A DNA stretch of 45,000 nucleotides from Paratrimastix pyriformis (lineage: Eukaryota > Preaxostyla > Paratrimastigidae), in NCBI GenBank assembly GCA_027972325.1, contig JAPMOS010000194.1:1-45000 (forward strand), read 5' to 3'. How positions within the stretch are numbered: the first letter of the stretch is position 1; the number at the start of each line of letters is the position of its first letter. A program made the translations under genes and the position numbers. Of this stretch, positions 11,816 to 20,675 are shown piece by piece. Under the pieces are notes generated by a model, which saw only the letters and a program-made list of their open reading frames with translations, searched no databases and had not been told where the DNA came from.

Positions 11816-12779
11816 GGAGAGGACTCACCCCCCACCAACTGAGTGAGGCAGCCCGGCAGCTCATCGCTCACTCGGTCGAGAGCAAGACTCAGAGAAACTA
11901 CGATACGGCCGTTGCCCAGTTTGCTGCCTACTTGGGAAAAATGAGCGGGAGATCTTGCAAGCGACGGACACAGACCTGGCAAACTTCCTCGCGGAAGGTA
12001 GCAAGAAATGGGCGCCCAGCACCGCGATGAAAAAGAGATCCGCCATTGCTCGCTACTTCCTCCTCCACGGGAGGCCTGATCCAGGCACCTCAGCCACAGT
12101 GAAGGCCGTTTTGACGGGGATGGAGAAGACAAAGCCAGTGTCAGTCAGGAAGGGAACCTTCGACACGGACCTCATCTGGCGCCATCTCAGATCACTTGGG
12201 ACAAATTCCAAGCTGGACCATCGCGACCTCCTGGGAAAAATTGTCCTGTTGGGCGAGGCCCTCGGACTGAGAGCGGCGGACCTCAACACCGCACGGTTGG
12301 AGGACCTTCGCCTCATTGATGGCGACCACATGTGCGAACTCAAAGTCCTGCCCAAGGAAAGGAGAAAGAAGGAATGGGTCATGCAAAAATGGGAGGAAAC
12401 GAGGCTGACCCACTGCTCTGTTTTCACTGCGCGGTGATTGAATTGAATGACCGCCGTCCAGAGCGGTGCACCCCAGCTCTGATGTGGAAGCTCAAGAATG
12501 GGGAAAATGCTCAACAACATGGTTGTTGTCTTGTGGCAAGCGGCTGATGCTGGCCGCAGGCTTGGGCAAAGAGTGGGGCCCGCACTCTGTCAGGGCCGCT
12601 GCGGCCTCGAAGGCAGCGTCGACTGGGCTTGACGGGTTGGCTGTGTCTGCACAGTTTCGGTGGTCGCGCAAGGGTGCGACACTCACCAAACATTATCTCC
12701 ACCAGTCGGTTGGCACTGCAAAGGCTTTGGCTTCGGCAGTTTTCGGGCCGGCAGATGCTGCCGGGCTCGATCGAGAATA
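11816..12779 (+). pseudogene. D1 tyrosine recombinase remnant
   Basis: N-terminal SAM-like arm (LSEAARQLIAHSVESKTQRN) and catalytic landmarks: LGEALGLRAADLN, GPHSVRAAAASKA (HxxR box near 12582) and TLTKHYLHQS (Tyr near 12694). This enzyme integrates the circular DIRS DNA in place of a DDE integrase. Broken copy. Confidence 0.85.
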
Positions 12780-12816
12780 GAATGAGGACCCAGGTCGGCA
12801 TTTCCTTTCAATTGTC

Positions 12817-12906
12817 ATGAGCACAGCCCTCCTTACCGATGAGTAGCTCTCATTCTTCCTACTTTGGACGGAAGATGGATGAGCTACAAAGGGGGGCTGT
12901 GCTCAT
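12817..12906 (-). repeat. D1 internal complementary region
   Basis: First part is the reverse complement of the left terminus (to GACGGAAG), directly followed by the reverse complement of the right terminus (ATGGATGAGCTAC). This is the DIRS feature used to join element ends in a circular intermediate. Confidence 0.9.
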
Positions 12907-13662
12907 CGCTCCACCCTCCCACAGCAATGTGATGTCGACCAGGTCCTCTTTGGCTCCAGCCTTGTTTTCGTGCATTTTGCTGACACCAAGGCTGATAGTT
13001 TTCGCACGCAACTCCATGGGAGTAGTGCGGTCAAGTTCGATGATCTCGGGGTGCTATGAGCACCGGGAGGTCTCATCTTTTCACTTTGTTTCCCTCTCTT
13101 CGCTGTCCCTTTTTTCCTTTGTCTTCCTCGTGCCTGGCCCTTTGTCTTCCCCGCAGAGCGCATCGCGGGCAACAAGGCGGCCGCGGCTCTGTTCAAGGCG
13201 GCCAACTTGGGCGTCCCCTCCCTGGCGGGCCGCAAGCACCAACGCGGTTTCTTCCAGCGTGGTCGCGGCTCGGCTCCTGCGTCCGGCTTCTCTTCCGGCG
13301 GCCAGCACCAGCCCTCTTCTGGTTTCTCTGGCCGTCCTTACCGGTTCGCGCGCTTCAGGGGCGGTTTCTCCCGGCCCGGGCCTGCTGCGGGGCGCCTCCA
13401 GCGGCCTCCACTCCTGCGCCGCAGCGGCAGCAGAAGTTCCAGCGGCCGCGCCGCTAAGCCATTGGAGGTGGTTTTTCCTTTTGTGACCTCGTTCTGGCTT
13501 TTTTCCTCTCTTCTTCTTAACTTCGTGCTGGTTTCGCGTGGTAGGTCTTCTCACCTCAACCTCGCGGTCCTTTTCCGTGGTCTTTCCTTCTTTGCTGACT
13601 TTTTCCTACTTATATGTTAGTTCCCCCACCCTTCCCATCCCATTTTGGATTGGATTCGACTC
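12907..13662 (+). other. D1 segment between internal complementary region and right ITR; Arg/Gly-rich gag-like stretch
   Basis: From about 13150 one frame encodes AERIAGNKAAAALFKAANLG, then an Arg/Gly/Phe-rich stretch (HQRGFFQRGRGS; ARFRGGFSRPGP), as in gag C-termini. It is preceded by a C/T-rich tract ending TTGTCTTCCCCGCAG, which looks like a 3' splice site. A spliced terminal gag exon is possible. The same arrangement is present in D2. The part 12907-13060 has a short conserved open frame that I do not recognise. Confidence 0.5.
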
Positions 13663-13761
13663 GAAACGACGGGGTGATGTGGACTATTTTCAGTTTTATT
13701 TTTATTATTATTATTCTTTGAATGTCGGGTGAATACGGAGACTAGTCATGAGCACAGCCCC
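13663..13761 (-). repeat. D1 right inverted terminal repeat
   Basis: Inverted copy of 1177-1275. The outer 20 bp to 13781 are unique to this end and are represented in the internal complementary region. Confidence 0.9.
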
Positions 13762-13781
13762 CCCCTTTGTAGCTCATCCAT

Positions 13782-14216
13782 TCTCCAGTTGCCAACCGTG
13801 GGATTTTGGGAGATGTGCATCGCGAGTGGGGGGGATGGATCGAGGGACCCAAACTATCATACCGCTCGATGCGGTGTTGGTGGATGGGGTCCAGACCCCC
13901 CTCGGGCTGGCGCAATGAGTACTTTTCGTTCTAACTGTCATCTTGGTTTCCTTTTTTCGCTTCCCTCGTCACTTTCTTCTGGTTTTCCCGTCCTTTCTTC
14001 GCCCCTTCGTCCCCATGTTTGAACGGTTGTGTCTCTCTGCGGTATTCCAGTCTCACTCTCTCCCCCGATGCTCTCCTGTGCTGCCTCCCCTCGGTGGGGT
14101 GCAGAGGGCATCTTACCCGCCAGCTTCGGCTGGGTTTCGGTTTTCTGGTTTCTGTTTCATTCGATTTTTTCGTTTGGTTTCAGAACTCAGAATAGTATAG
14201 CACACAGCACACACAG
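13782..14216 (+). other. X1 3' part: end of ORF, pyrimidine-rich 3' region, hairpin, tail
   Basis: Begins with codons for SPVANRG, the same junction residues as in intact X2, and runs to EYFSF-stop near 13932. Then follows a strongly C/T-rich stretch with TTCTAAC just after the stop (also present in X2 and X3), the TTCG hairpin at 14120-14133 and the CA-rich tail ending at 14216. No other gene is seen. Confidence 0.65.
14120..14133 (+). other. X1 3' TTCG-loop hairpin
   Basis: CCAGC-TTCG-GCTGG: a perfect 5-bp stem closed on a TTCG tetraloop, preceded by TTACCCG. The stem differs from X2/X3 and X4 at two base pairs, both changed on both strands so pairing is kept. Confidence 0.75.
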
Positions 14217-14221
14217 TAGTT

Positions 14222-15088
14222 AATGTCACTGGCCACCGCTGCTGGATCAGCACGGCCCTCCAGGTGGTTGAGGCGGCTGGAGGGGTGGGGGAGTTGTACG
14301 AGATATTGCGGGGAGGTCATGGGACCCCGGAGTGGGAAGAAGGGGTGTGGAGGGAGGGAACGAGGGGTTTGGACGAAGGGCAAGATGGGGAAGCGGAGGA
14401 GGCCCTCATTGAATTATTGCGGAGGTCTGGGATAGCGGCAAAGGTAACTGTGGAAGTGGAGGACACATGTCAGGAGTGTGAGCTTATGAGCAGCGGAACG
14501 GAGAGAGAGAGAAGCGATCTAACGGTGAGAATGGAGCGGGATCTTGAGAAAATGAGTGACGCTGTGGGAAGGGTGATCCTTTCAAATCAGAGGATACGAA
14601 AAAGGTGCCCTGGGTGTGGGGTGGATCGTTGGCATGCGAGGGAGGAGCGGGTGGTGGGAACAGAAGGTGTTATGGTCGTCCAAGTGACGCGGGGTAGGGA
14701 AGGGATGGTTGATAAGAGGCAATGGAGGGTCCAGCCGGATGTGGTGGAAGTGGGCGGTAAGGTGTATCACATGGTAGCGGTGGCGGAGTTTTGTGGGAGA
14801 AGGGGTGGTGGGCGACACTGGGTGGCGGTCAAAAAGACTGGAGACCAATGGTGGAGGTTTAATGACAGCAGGGTCGGAGAAGTTGGGGAAGAGGAAGCAG
14901 GTCATGGAGATGTGTTCCTATATGTGGAGGGGCAGGAAAAGGCTTCGAAGATGAGGAAGTCGGCCCTGGGACCGGCGTTCGGAGGTGAGAAAATGCAGAT
15001 GGGAGGTGGGAAGGCTGGGGAGCGGGGATGGGCTGGGGTGGAGCAGTGCATGGGGTGGGTGTGGGAAGCCTATCTGCAGTGGGGATAG
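14222..15088 (+). pseudogene. LINE-encoded ubiquitin-specific protease (USP/C19-like) domain
   Basis: The open frame carries, in order, the landmarks of a USP deubiquitinase. The Cys box is GHRCWISTALQ (compare GNTCYMNSxLQ), with the Cys codon at 14240-14242. A zinc-ribbon-like CQEC and CPGC pair follows, then VMVVQVTRGRE resembling the LxIxLxRF strand. The His box is GGRHWVAVKK (His 14816-14818), and WWRFNDSRV has an Asp at 14864-14866. FLYVEG then fits the final LFY strand. About 290 residues is near the minimum USP core. All three catalytic residues are present. USP enzymes remove ubiquitin from proteins; a role in protecting the retrotransposon's own proteins is inference. The frame ends with a stop at 15086-15088; the endonuclease starts about 230 bp later in another frame, so it may be a separate ORF or be cut off by decay. 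The start codon is not seen because X1 sits just upstream. Confidence 0.78.
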
Positions 15089-15309
15089 TTACCCGGAAGT
15101 CAGGGTTCCTGGGGAAGGGAAGGGGGTGAAGGCGCGGAGAAGGAAGGGGAAAAGGGATGCGCAGAGGAAGAAGAGGCAAAAGCGAAAATGCTGGATATTG
15201 AGCGGGTGTATGATGAAGGCGGAGGCGGAAGAATTTTGTGGGGTGGAAAAGTGGTGCTGCGAAAAAGGAGGCTAACTTGAGGGCGGGGTTGCCGGGGAAA
15301 GAGGAGGAT

Positions 15310-16042
15310 CGGGTGAGGGTGGTCGGATGGAATGTGCGGGGCTGGGCTCGGAATGGAAAAAGAAAATGTAGAAGATTTGCTGAAGGTGGGTCGAACGGAC
15401 ATAGCGCTGTTGCAGGAGACGAAAGGAACGAGGGACAATAAAAGAATTTTGCAGGAAAAATGGATGAAGGTGGTGCTGGAGGAGCTCTGTGGCGGAGGAG
15501 TCTGTTAAGCGGCACCCGAGAGGGGGTGATGATTGGTATAGAAAACACTGCAAGTGGCAGTTCGAAAGATTACGGAGGTGATTCCTGGTTATCTCATGTT
15601 TATGGACTGGACGGAGGGAAGAATCAGATGAGACTCATCAACATGTATTTTCCTACTGGGGACGGAGAGGCAAATGTGAGGGTAAGGAGTGTGATCTTGG
15701 AGCGGTTGGAGGAGTGTGTGGCGGGGGGGGCGTCGGATGGGAGAGGAGTCGTGGTGTACACAGATGCGAACGGATGGGCTAAGGAGGGGAGCAAGAGAAA
15801 CTGGGATTGTATGATGTGGCGAAGATGGTTGGGAAGGCGGGGAGATAACTTTATCCGGAGCCGGAAGGATGGGACGGTGGCGAAAAGGAAGAGCATGAAG
15901 GGAAGGGGGAGAGCCCGGTTGGATTTGTGCCTGTCGACGCAGGGGACAATGGGAGGGTGCTGGACAATTTGTTTGTTTGGCGGAACGATGAGATTCAGTG
16001 GCAGGCGGTCACGGATCACCACATGATTGTAACGGATCTCCG
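15310..16042 (+). pseudogene. LINE APE-type endonuclease domain
   Basis: This is the apurinic-endonuclease-like nicking enzyme that LINEs use to open the target DNA. Visible motifs are VVGWNVRGWARNG (Asn 15331-15333), IALLQETKG (Glu 15416-15418), INMYFPTGDGE, VVYTDANGW (Asp 15763-15765, Asn 15769-15771), RARLDLCLS and VTDHHMIV (Asp-His 16014-16019). These motifs lie in changing frames, so at least three small insertions or deletions are present (about 15355, 15500 and 15950). The 3' end is cut at 16042 by D2, and the following codons reappear at 23197. Between 15089 and 15309 there is an acidic/lysine-rich low-complexity stretch with no domain that I recognise. Confidence 0.82.
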
Positions 16043-16062
16043 ATGGATGAGCTACAAAGGGG

Positions 16063-16161
16063 GGGGCTGTGCTCATGACTAGTCTTCGTATTCACCCGAC
16101 TTTCAAAGAATAATAATAATAAAAATAAAACTGAAAATAGTCCACATCACCCCGTCGTTTC
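16063..16161 (+). repeat. D2 inverted terminal repeat (left in window)
   Basis: Matches 23053-23151 inverted, and both D1 terminal repeats. Confidence 0.9.
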
Positions 16162-16914
16162 GAGTCGAATCCAATCCAAAATGGGATGGGAAGGGTGGGG
16201 AACTAACATATAAGTAGGAAAAGTCAGCAAAGAAGGAAAGACCACGGAAAGGACCGCGAGGTTGAGGTGAGAAGACCTACCACGCGAAATCCAGCACGAA
16301 GTCAAGAAGAAGAGAGGAAAAAGCCAGAACGAGGTCACAAAAGGAAAAACCACCTCCAATGGCTTAGCGGCGCGGCCGCTGGAACTTCTGCTGCCGCTGC
16401 GGCGTAGGAGTGGAGGCCGCTGGAGGCGCCCCGCAGCAGGCCCGGGCCGGGAGAAACCGCCCCTGAAGCGCGCGAACCGGTAAGGACGGCCAGAGAAACC
16501 AGAAGAGGGCTGGTGCTGGCCGCCGGAAGAGAAGCCGGACGCAGGAGCCGAGCCGCGACCACGCTGGAAGAAACCGCGTTGGTGCTTGCGGCCCGCCAGG
16601 GAGGGGACGCCCAAGTTGGCCGCCTTGAACAGAGCCGCGGCCGCCTTGTTGCCCGCGATGCGCTCTGCGGGGAAGACAAAGGGCCAGGCACGAGGAAGAC
16701 AAAGGAAAAAGGGACAGCGAAGAGAGGGAAACAAAGTGAAAAGATGAGACCTCCCGGTGCTCATAGCACCCCGAGATCATCGAACTTGACCGCACTACTC
16801 CCATGGAGTTGCGTGCGAAAACTATCAGCCTTGGTGTCAGCAAAATGCACGAAAACAAGGCTGGAGCCAAAGAGGACCTGGTCGACATCACATTGCGGTG
16901 GGAGGGTGGGAGCG
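16162..16914 (-). other. D2 Arg/Gly-rich gag-like segment and flanks
   Basis: Near-identical to D1 12907-13662: C/T-rich tract ending in an acceptor-like CCGCAG, then AERIAGNKAAAALFKAANLG and an Arg/Gly/Phe-rich stretch. Conservation in both copies supports a real coding segment downstream of the recombinase. Confidence 0.5.
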
Positions 16915-17003
16915 ATGAGCACAGCCCCCCTTTGTAGCTCATCCATCTTCCGTCCAAAGTAGGAAGAATGAGAGCTACTCATCGGTAAGGGGGCTGTGCT
17001 CAT
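16915..17003 (+). repeat. D2 internal complementary region
   Basis: Joins the two outer ends in the complementary sense (GTAGCTCATCCAT next to CTTCCGTCCAAAG), as in D1. Confidence 0.9.
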
Positions 17004-17040
17004 GACAATTGAAAGGAAATGCCGACCTGGGTCCTCATTC

Positions 17041-17489
17041 TATTCTCGATCGAGCCCGGCAGCATCTGCCGGCCCGAAAACTGCCGAAGCCAAAGCCTTT
17101 GCAGTGCCAACCGACTGGTGGAGATAATGTTTGGTGAGTGTCGCACCCTTGCGCGACCACCGAAACTGTGCAGACACAGCCAGCCCGTCAAGCCCAGTCG
17201 ACGCTGCCTTCGAGGCCGCAGCGGCCCTGACAGAGTGCGGGCCCCACTCTTTGCCCAAGCCTGCGGCCAGCATCAGCCGCTTGCCACAAGACAACAACCA
17301 TGTTGTTGTGCATTTTTCCCCATTCTTGAGCTTCCACATCAGAGCTGGGGTGCACCGCTCTGGACGGCGGTCATTCAATTCAATCACCGCGCAGTGAAAA
17401 CAGAGCAGTGGGTCAGCCTCGTTTCCTCCCATTTTTGCATGACCCATTCCTTCTTTCTCCTTTCCTTGGGCAGGACTTTGAGTTCGCAC
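17041..17489 (-). pseudogene. D2 tyrosine recombinase, C-terminal part
   Basis: Contains GPHSVRAAAASKA and TLTKHYLHQS, the HxxR and Tyr boxes of the recombinase. It overlaps the end of the preceding pol frame. Confidence 0.8.
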
Positions 17490-20400
17490 ATGTGGTCGCC
17501 ATCAATGAGGCGAAGGTCCTCCAACCGTGCGGTGTTGAGGTCCGCCGCTCTCAGTCCGAGGGCCTCGCCCAACAGGACAATTTTTCCCAGGAGGTCGCGA
17601 TGGTCCAGCTTGGAATTTGTCCCAAGTGATCTGAGATGGCGCCAGATGAGGTCCGTGTCGAAGGTTCCCTTCCTGACTGACACTGGCTTTGTCTTCTCCA
17701 TCCCCGTCAAAACGGCCTTCACTGTGGCTGAGGTGCCTGGATCAGGCCTCCCGTGGAGGAGGAAGTAGCGAGCAATGGCGGATCTCTTTTTCATCGCGGT
17801 GCTGGGCGCCCATTTCTTGCTACCTTCCGCGAGGAAGTTTGCCAGGTCTGTGTCCGTCGCTTGCAAGATCTCCCGCTCATTTTTTCCCAAGTAGGCAGCA
17901 AACTGGGCAACGGCCGTATCGTAGTTTTTCTGAGTCTTGCTCTCGACCGAGTGAGCGATGAGCTGCCGGGCTGCCTCACTCAGTTGGTGGGGGTGAGTCC
18001 TCTCCCACGAGGTCAATAACGACAGGTCCAGCTGATGGAGCTTCTCCCCCACGTCTGCCTCGCTGTCGCGACCCTCGCCAGCTCCCCGCTGACATGAATC
18101 ACCCTGCTCTGCCATCTGGGTGGCCCCACTGGGGTCTGGTTCCGGGTGCGGCCCGGGAGGAAGAGGCAGTCCACCCGAGGGAGCGCCAGGGGGGGTGAGA
18201 TCTGCATCCCCTGGGCCATTGGCCACCATGGGGCCGTGTCCCACTCTGGGATCAGGACTAATGCTTCCCCTCTCTGATCCCGTAGAGCTGCCAGCACCCT
18301 CCCGATCATGGAGAAGGGCGGATTGAGCCACAAGGGCAGCCCCGGAGGGGCTGGTGGAAGAAGTCCACCCCGAGCAACCCGGCTCGAGGACCCAACTCCA
18401 CCACCTTGGCAACAGGTGGTTGCGCGCTGAGGCGAAGCCGTCCACCATGGGGCGGAAGCGCAGGTTCGTGACCAGCTGGAAGATCGCCGGATTGAGCATC
18501 CAATCCTCGCGCTCGACCTCTCTGGAGAGCTGGTCCGCCACTCCGTTGTCTTCCCGGGAAGATACTCTGGGAGGAGAGTGATGTCCCACTGCTGACAGAG
18601 GTTGTGCAGTTTCTGGGTGCCCTCGGTCATGTCCACGCTCTTCCCCTTCCACTTCCCCACGCAGGCAACAACTACCTTGTTGTCCGAGCGCCACTGGACC
18701 GTCTGGCCCTGCAAGTGGCTGTGGAGGAGAGCTACCGCCCTGATGCCCGCCTCCAGCTCGAGGCGATTCACCGAGGAGAATGTCTGCGTCTCCAGGAAGT
18801 CCTTCTCCCAGATTTCCCGTGCGTGGATCGGTTGCGGGGTGGCCTGCCCGCCTGCGGGGATGGAGACTGCGCAGCGTCGCGCCCCATGCGTAGGCGCTTG
18901 CGTCGGTGGTCAGCTCCCACGCTGGGGGGACTGCCCTCCAGCACTGCTGACACTGGTCCTGGGGCACCATGGCCCACCAGTGGAGATCCGCTTTGGCTGC
19001 CTCGTCGAGGGTGGCCATGCCCTCCCAGCCGTGTGACCACACCGCACGTGACTTCACTCGGTCCAATCCCCTGGTGTGTAGGTAAGCGGCCTCGACGGCC
19101 GGGCGGAGCGAGGACAACTTGCCGATGATGCGGGCCAGTGCCCTGACGAGCAGTCTGTCCTTTTTCATGAGGTTCCGACACGCCTGTCTGATCCCCTCCA
19201 TCTTCTCCACGGGGACCCGCACTGTCTGCGTCCTGGAGTCCAGCTGGAATCCCAAGAACTCGACGACCTGTGATGGGTTGGGGTCTGTCTTCTCCCAGTT
19301 CACAGTTAACCCCAGCTGGTGGAGGAAATACATCGCTGCTATCGTATCCCTGCGTGCCTTCTGTGGGGACTGGGCCATGAAGAGAAGGTCGTCCAGGTAG
19401 AAGACTACCTGGACGCCTGCTGCCCGCATCACTCTCACCGCCTGTTTGATCAGTTTGGTGAATGAGCGTGGGGCCACTGAGAGGCCGAACGGGAGTGCCG
19501 TCCACTGGAGTTCCCTCCCCTCCCAGCTGAAACACAGGTACGGGATGAGGTGTGGTGCCACTCCCATGTGCAGGTAAGCATTCGAAAGATCGACTTTCGT
19601 GAAGAACGTGCCCTGTGGGGCTAGTGGAAGGCCGTCCCCAGCCCCTCCATCTTGAAATGGGGGCAATCGATCCGCCTGTTTAGTGCGGACAAGTCGATCA
19701 CCACCCTCCATTTCAAGGAATGGGGCTTGGGGACGCCGAAGATCGGACTCTCCCACAACAATTTGGTACCACACTCCTGCACTGCCCCGAGCGTTCCATA
19801 CTCGCTCAAGACTGCCGAGACCTCCCTCTGCTCTCTGGTCCAAAATAGTGGACTCCGGCGAGCCAGCTGCTGGTCCCCCGTTTCCAGTGTCCTTCCAGAA
19901 CCTGCTATAAGAGGGGCTCGGCTTTCTGGGCTCTGCAGTGGTGCGGTGCATCCCACCGTTTTCTGGGAGTTCTGGGGCTCCTCGGTCTTGCTGGTTTGGC
20001 CCATTCTCGGGCGGCGCGACGGGATGCGCACTGGCGCAATCGGTGGGTCCCCCAACCAATGCCAGGTCAGACCCTCTTCCACCCAATTCTTCACCTCGAG
20101 TGGTAGTGGTAGGCTCAGCCAACGTGAGCGGTGTGGTTCGCGGTTCACTCGGCCCGCCAGAGGGCCCACCAATGGCGATCGCCTTTGAAATGAGGTCTGG
20201 ATTTGTTTCACTGTGAGGTTTTTCATTTCTCCCCACTGGAAAAAATTCTAGGTCCTGGACCTCCAAGACTTGGGTCTTTGCGGACTGGGCCTCACGGCCA
20301 TTCTCGACTTCAGCGAATGCAATTGCGGCTTGCCGCTGTTCACTCTCTGCTGGTTCGGTTCGAGGTTTTTTATGCACTTCTGGTACATGGTCTGTGCTTT

Positions 20401-20538
20401 TGCTTTCGGTTTCCACCGACACCGAGGCACCGGTCGCTGATGCAGATGCAATTGCCTGCTGTCTTGCGGTGCGCTTCGCGGAAAAACGTGCCAGCCTGTT
20501 GAACGGCTTGTGGTGGACAATGGTCTGTGAAGACGCTG
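17384..20538 (-). pseudogene. D2 pol: RT, RNase H, methylase-like and recombinase parts
   Basis: A long, mostly open minus-strand region; the long open frame over it (1,091 codons) takes its first 40 or so codons from X2. Motifs in order: FFTKVDLSNAYLHMGVAP, ALPFGLSVAPRSF, VVFYLDDLLFM (YxDD), FLGFQLDSRT, WELTTDASAYAWGATL, then RNase H and NPPFS methylase-like signatures and the recombinase N-terminal half with LGEALGLRAADLN. This is the better preserved copy of the family. Confidence 0.88.
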
Positions 20539-20547
20539 TCACTTTGG
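20539..20547. repeat. 9-bp target-site duplication of X2 (partner at 22036-22044)
   Basis: TCACTTTGG at both ends; the single-copy empty site is in D1 near 2278-2287 on the other strand. Confidence 0.9.
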
Positions 20548-20635
20548 TGTTGTTGTTTGTTGTTGTGATACTATTTCGACTGCCAGTAACTGCGCGCAAA
20601 ACACAGAAAACTGAAACAGAAGAAAATCCGTTCAT

Positions 20636-20649
20636 CCGGTCGAAACCGG
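20636..20649 (-). other. X2 3' TTCG-loop hairpin
   Basis: On the minus strand CCGGT-TTCG-ACCGG, preceded by TTACCCG, near the 3' end of X2. Confidence 0.75.
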
Positions 20650-20675
20650 CGGGTAACATGCCGACCTACACCCCC

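Larger units (their letters stand above)
1135..13781 (+). mobile_element. D1: DIRS-like tyrosine-recombinase retrotransposon, interrupted by F1
   Basis: Termini are CTTCCGTCCAAAG (left) and GTAGCTCATCCAT (right). Inverted repeats of about 99 bp lie at 1177-1275 and 13663-13761. An internal complementary region at 12817-12906 matches the reverse complement of both outer ends joined together, the diagnostic DIRS arrangement. Order: gag, RT, RNase H, DNA-methylase-like domain, tyrosine recombinase, internal complementary region, an Arg/Gly-rich gag-like segment. F1 is inserted at 3750-10765. Net length is about 5.6 kb. The copy is broken (several breaks besides F1) but closely similar to D2, so both are young. 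It sits in the ORF of X1 with no target duplication, as is usual for DIRS. Confidence 0.9.
185..14216 (+). mobile_element. X1: gag-like retroposon, interrupted by D1
   Basis: Element proper is 185-1134 plus 13782-14216 (about 1,385 bp). The 5' end begins CTCCCCGGTTGAAGTCTCGG, shared with X2 and X3; the 3' end is a CA-rich tail (AATAGTATAGCACACAGCAC). It is flanked by 9-bp direct repeats TAGTTAATG (176-184, 14217-14225). D1 lies inside the ORF: removing 1135-13781 leaves spacing identical to X2. Parts: N-terminal helical region, Pro/Ala-rich region, short C-terminus, pyrimidine-rich 3' region, TTCG hairpin, tail. No reverse transcriptase is encoded. The structure fits a retroposon moved by a LINE, but the family is unknown to me. 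Confidence 0.75.
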
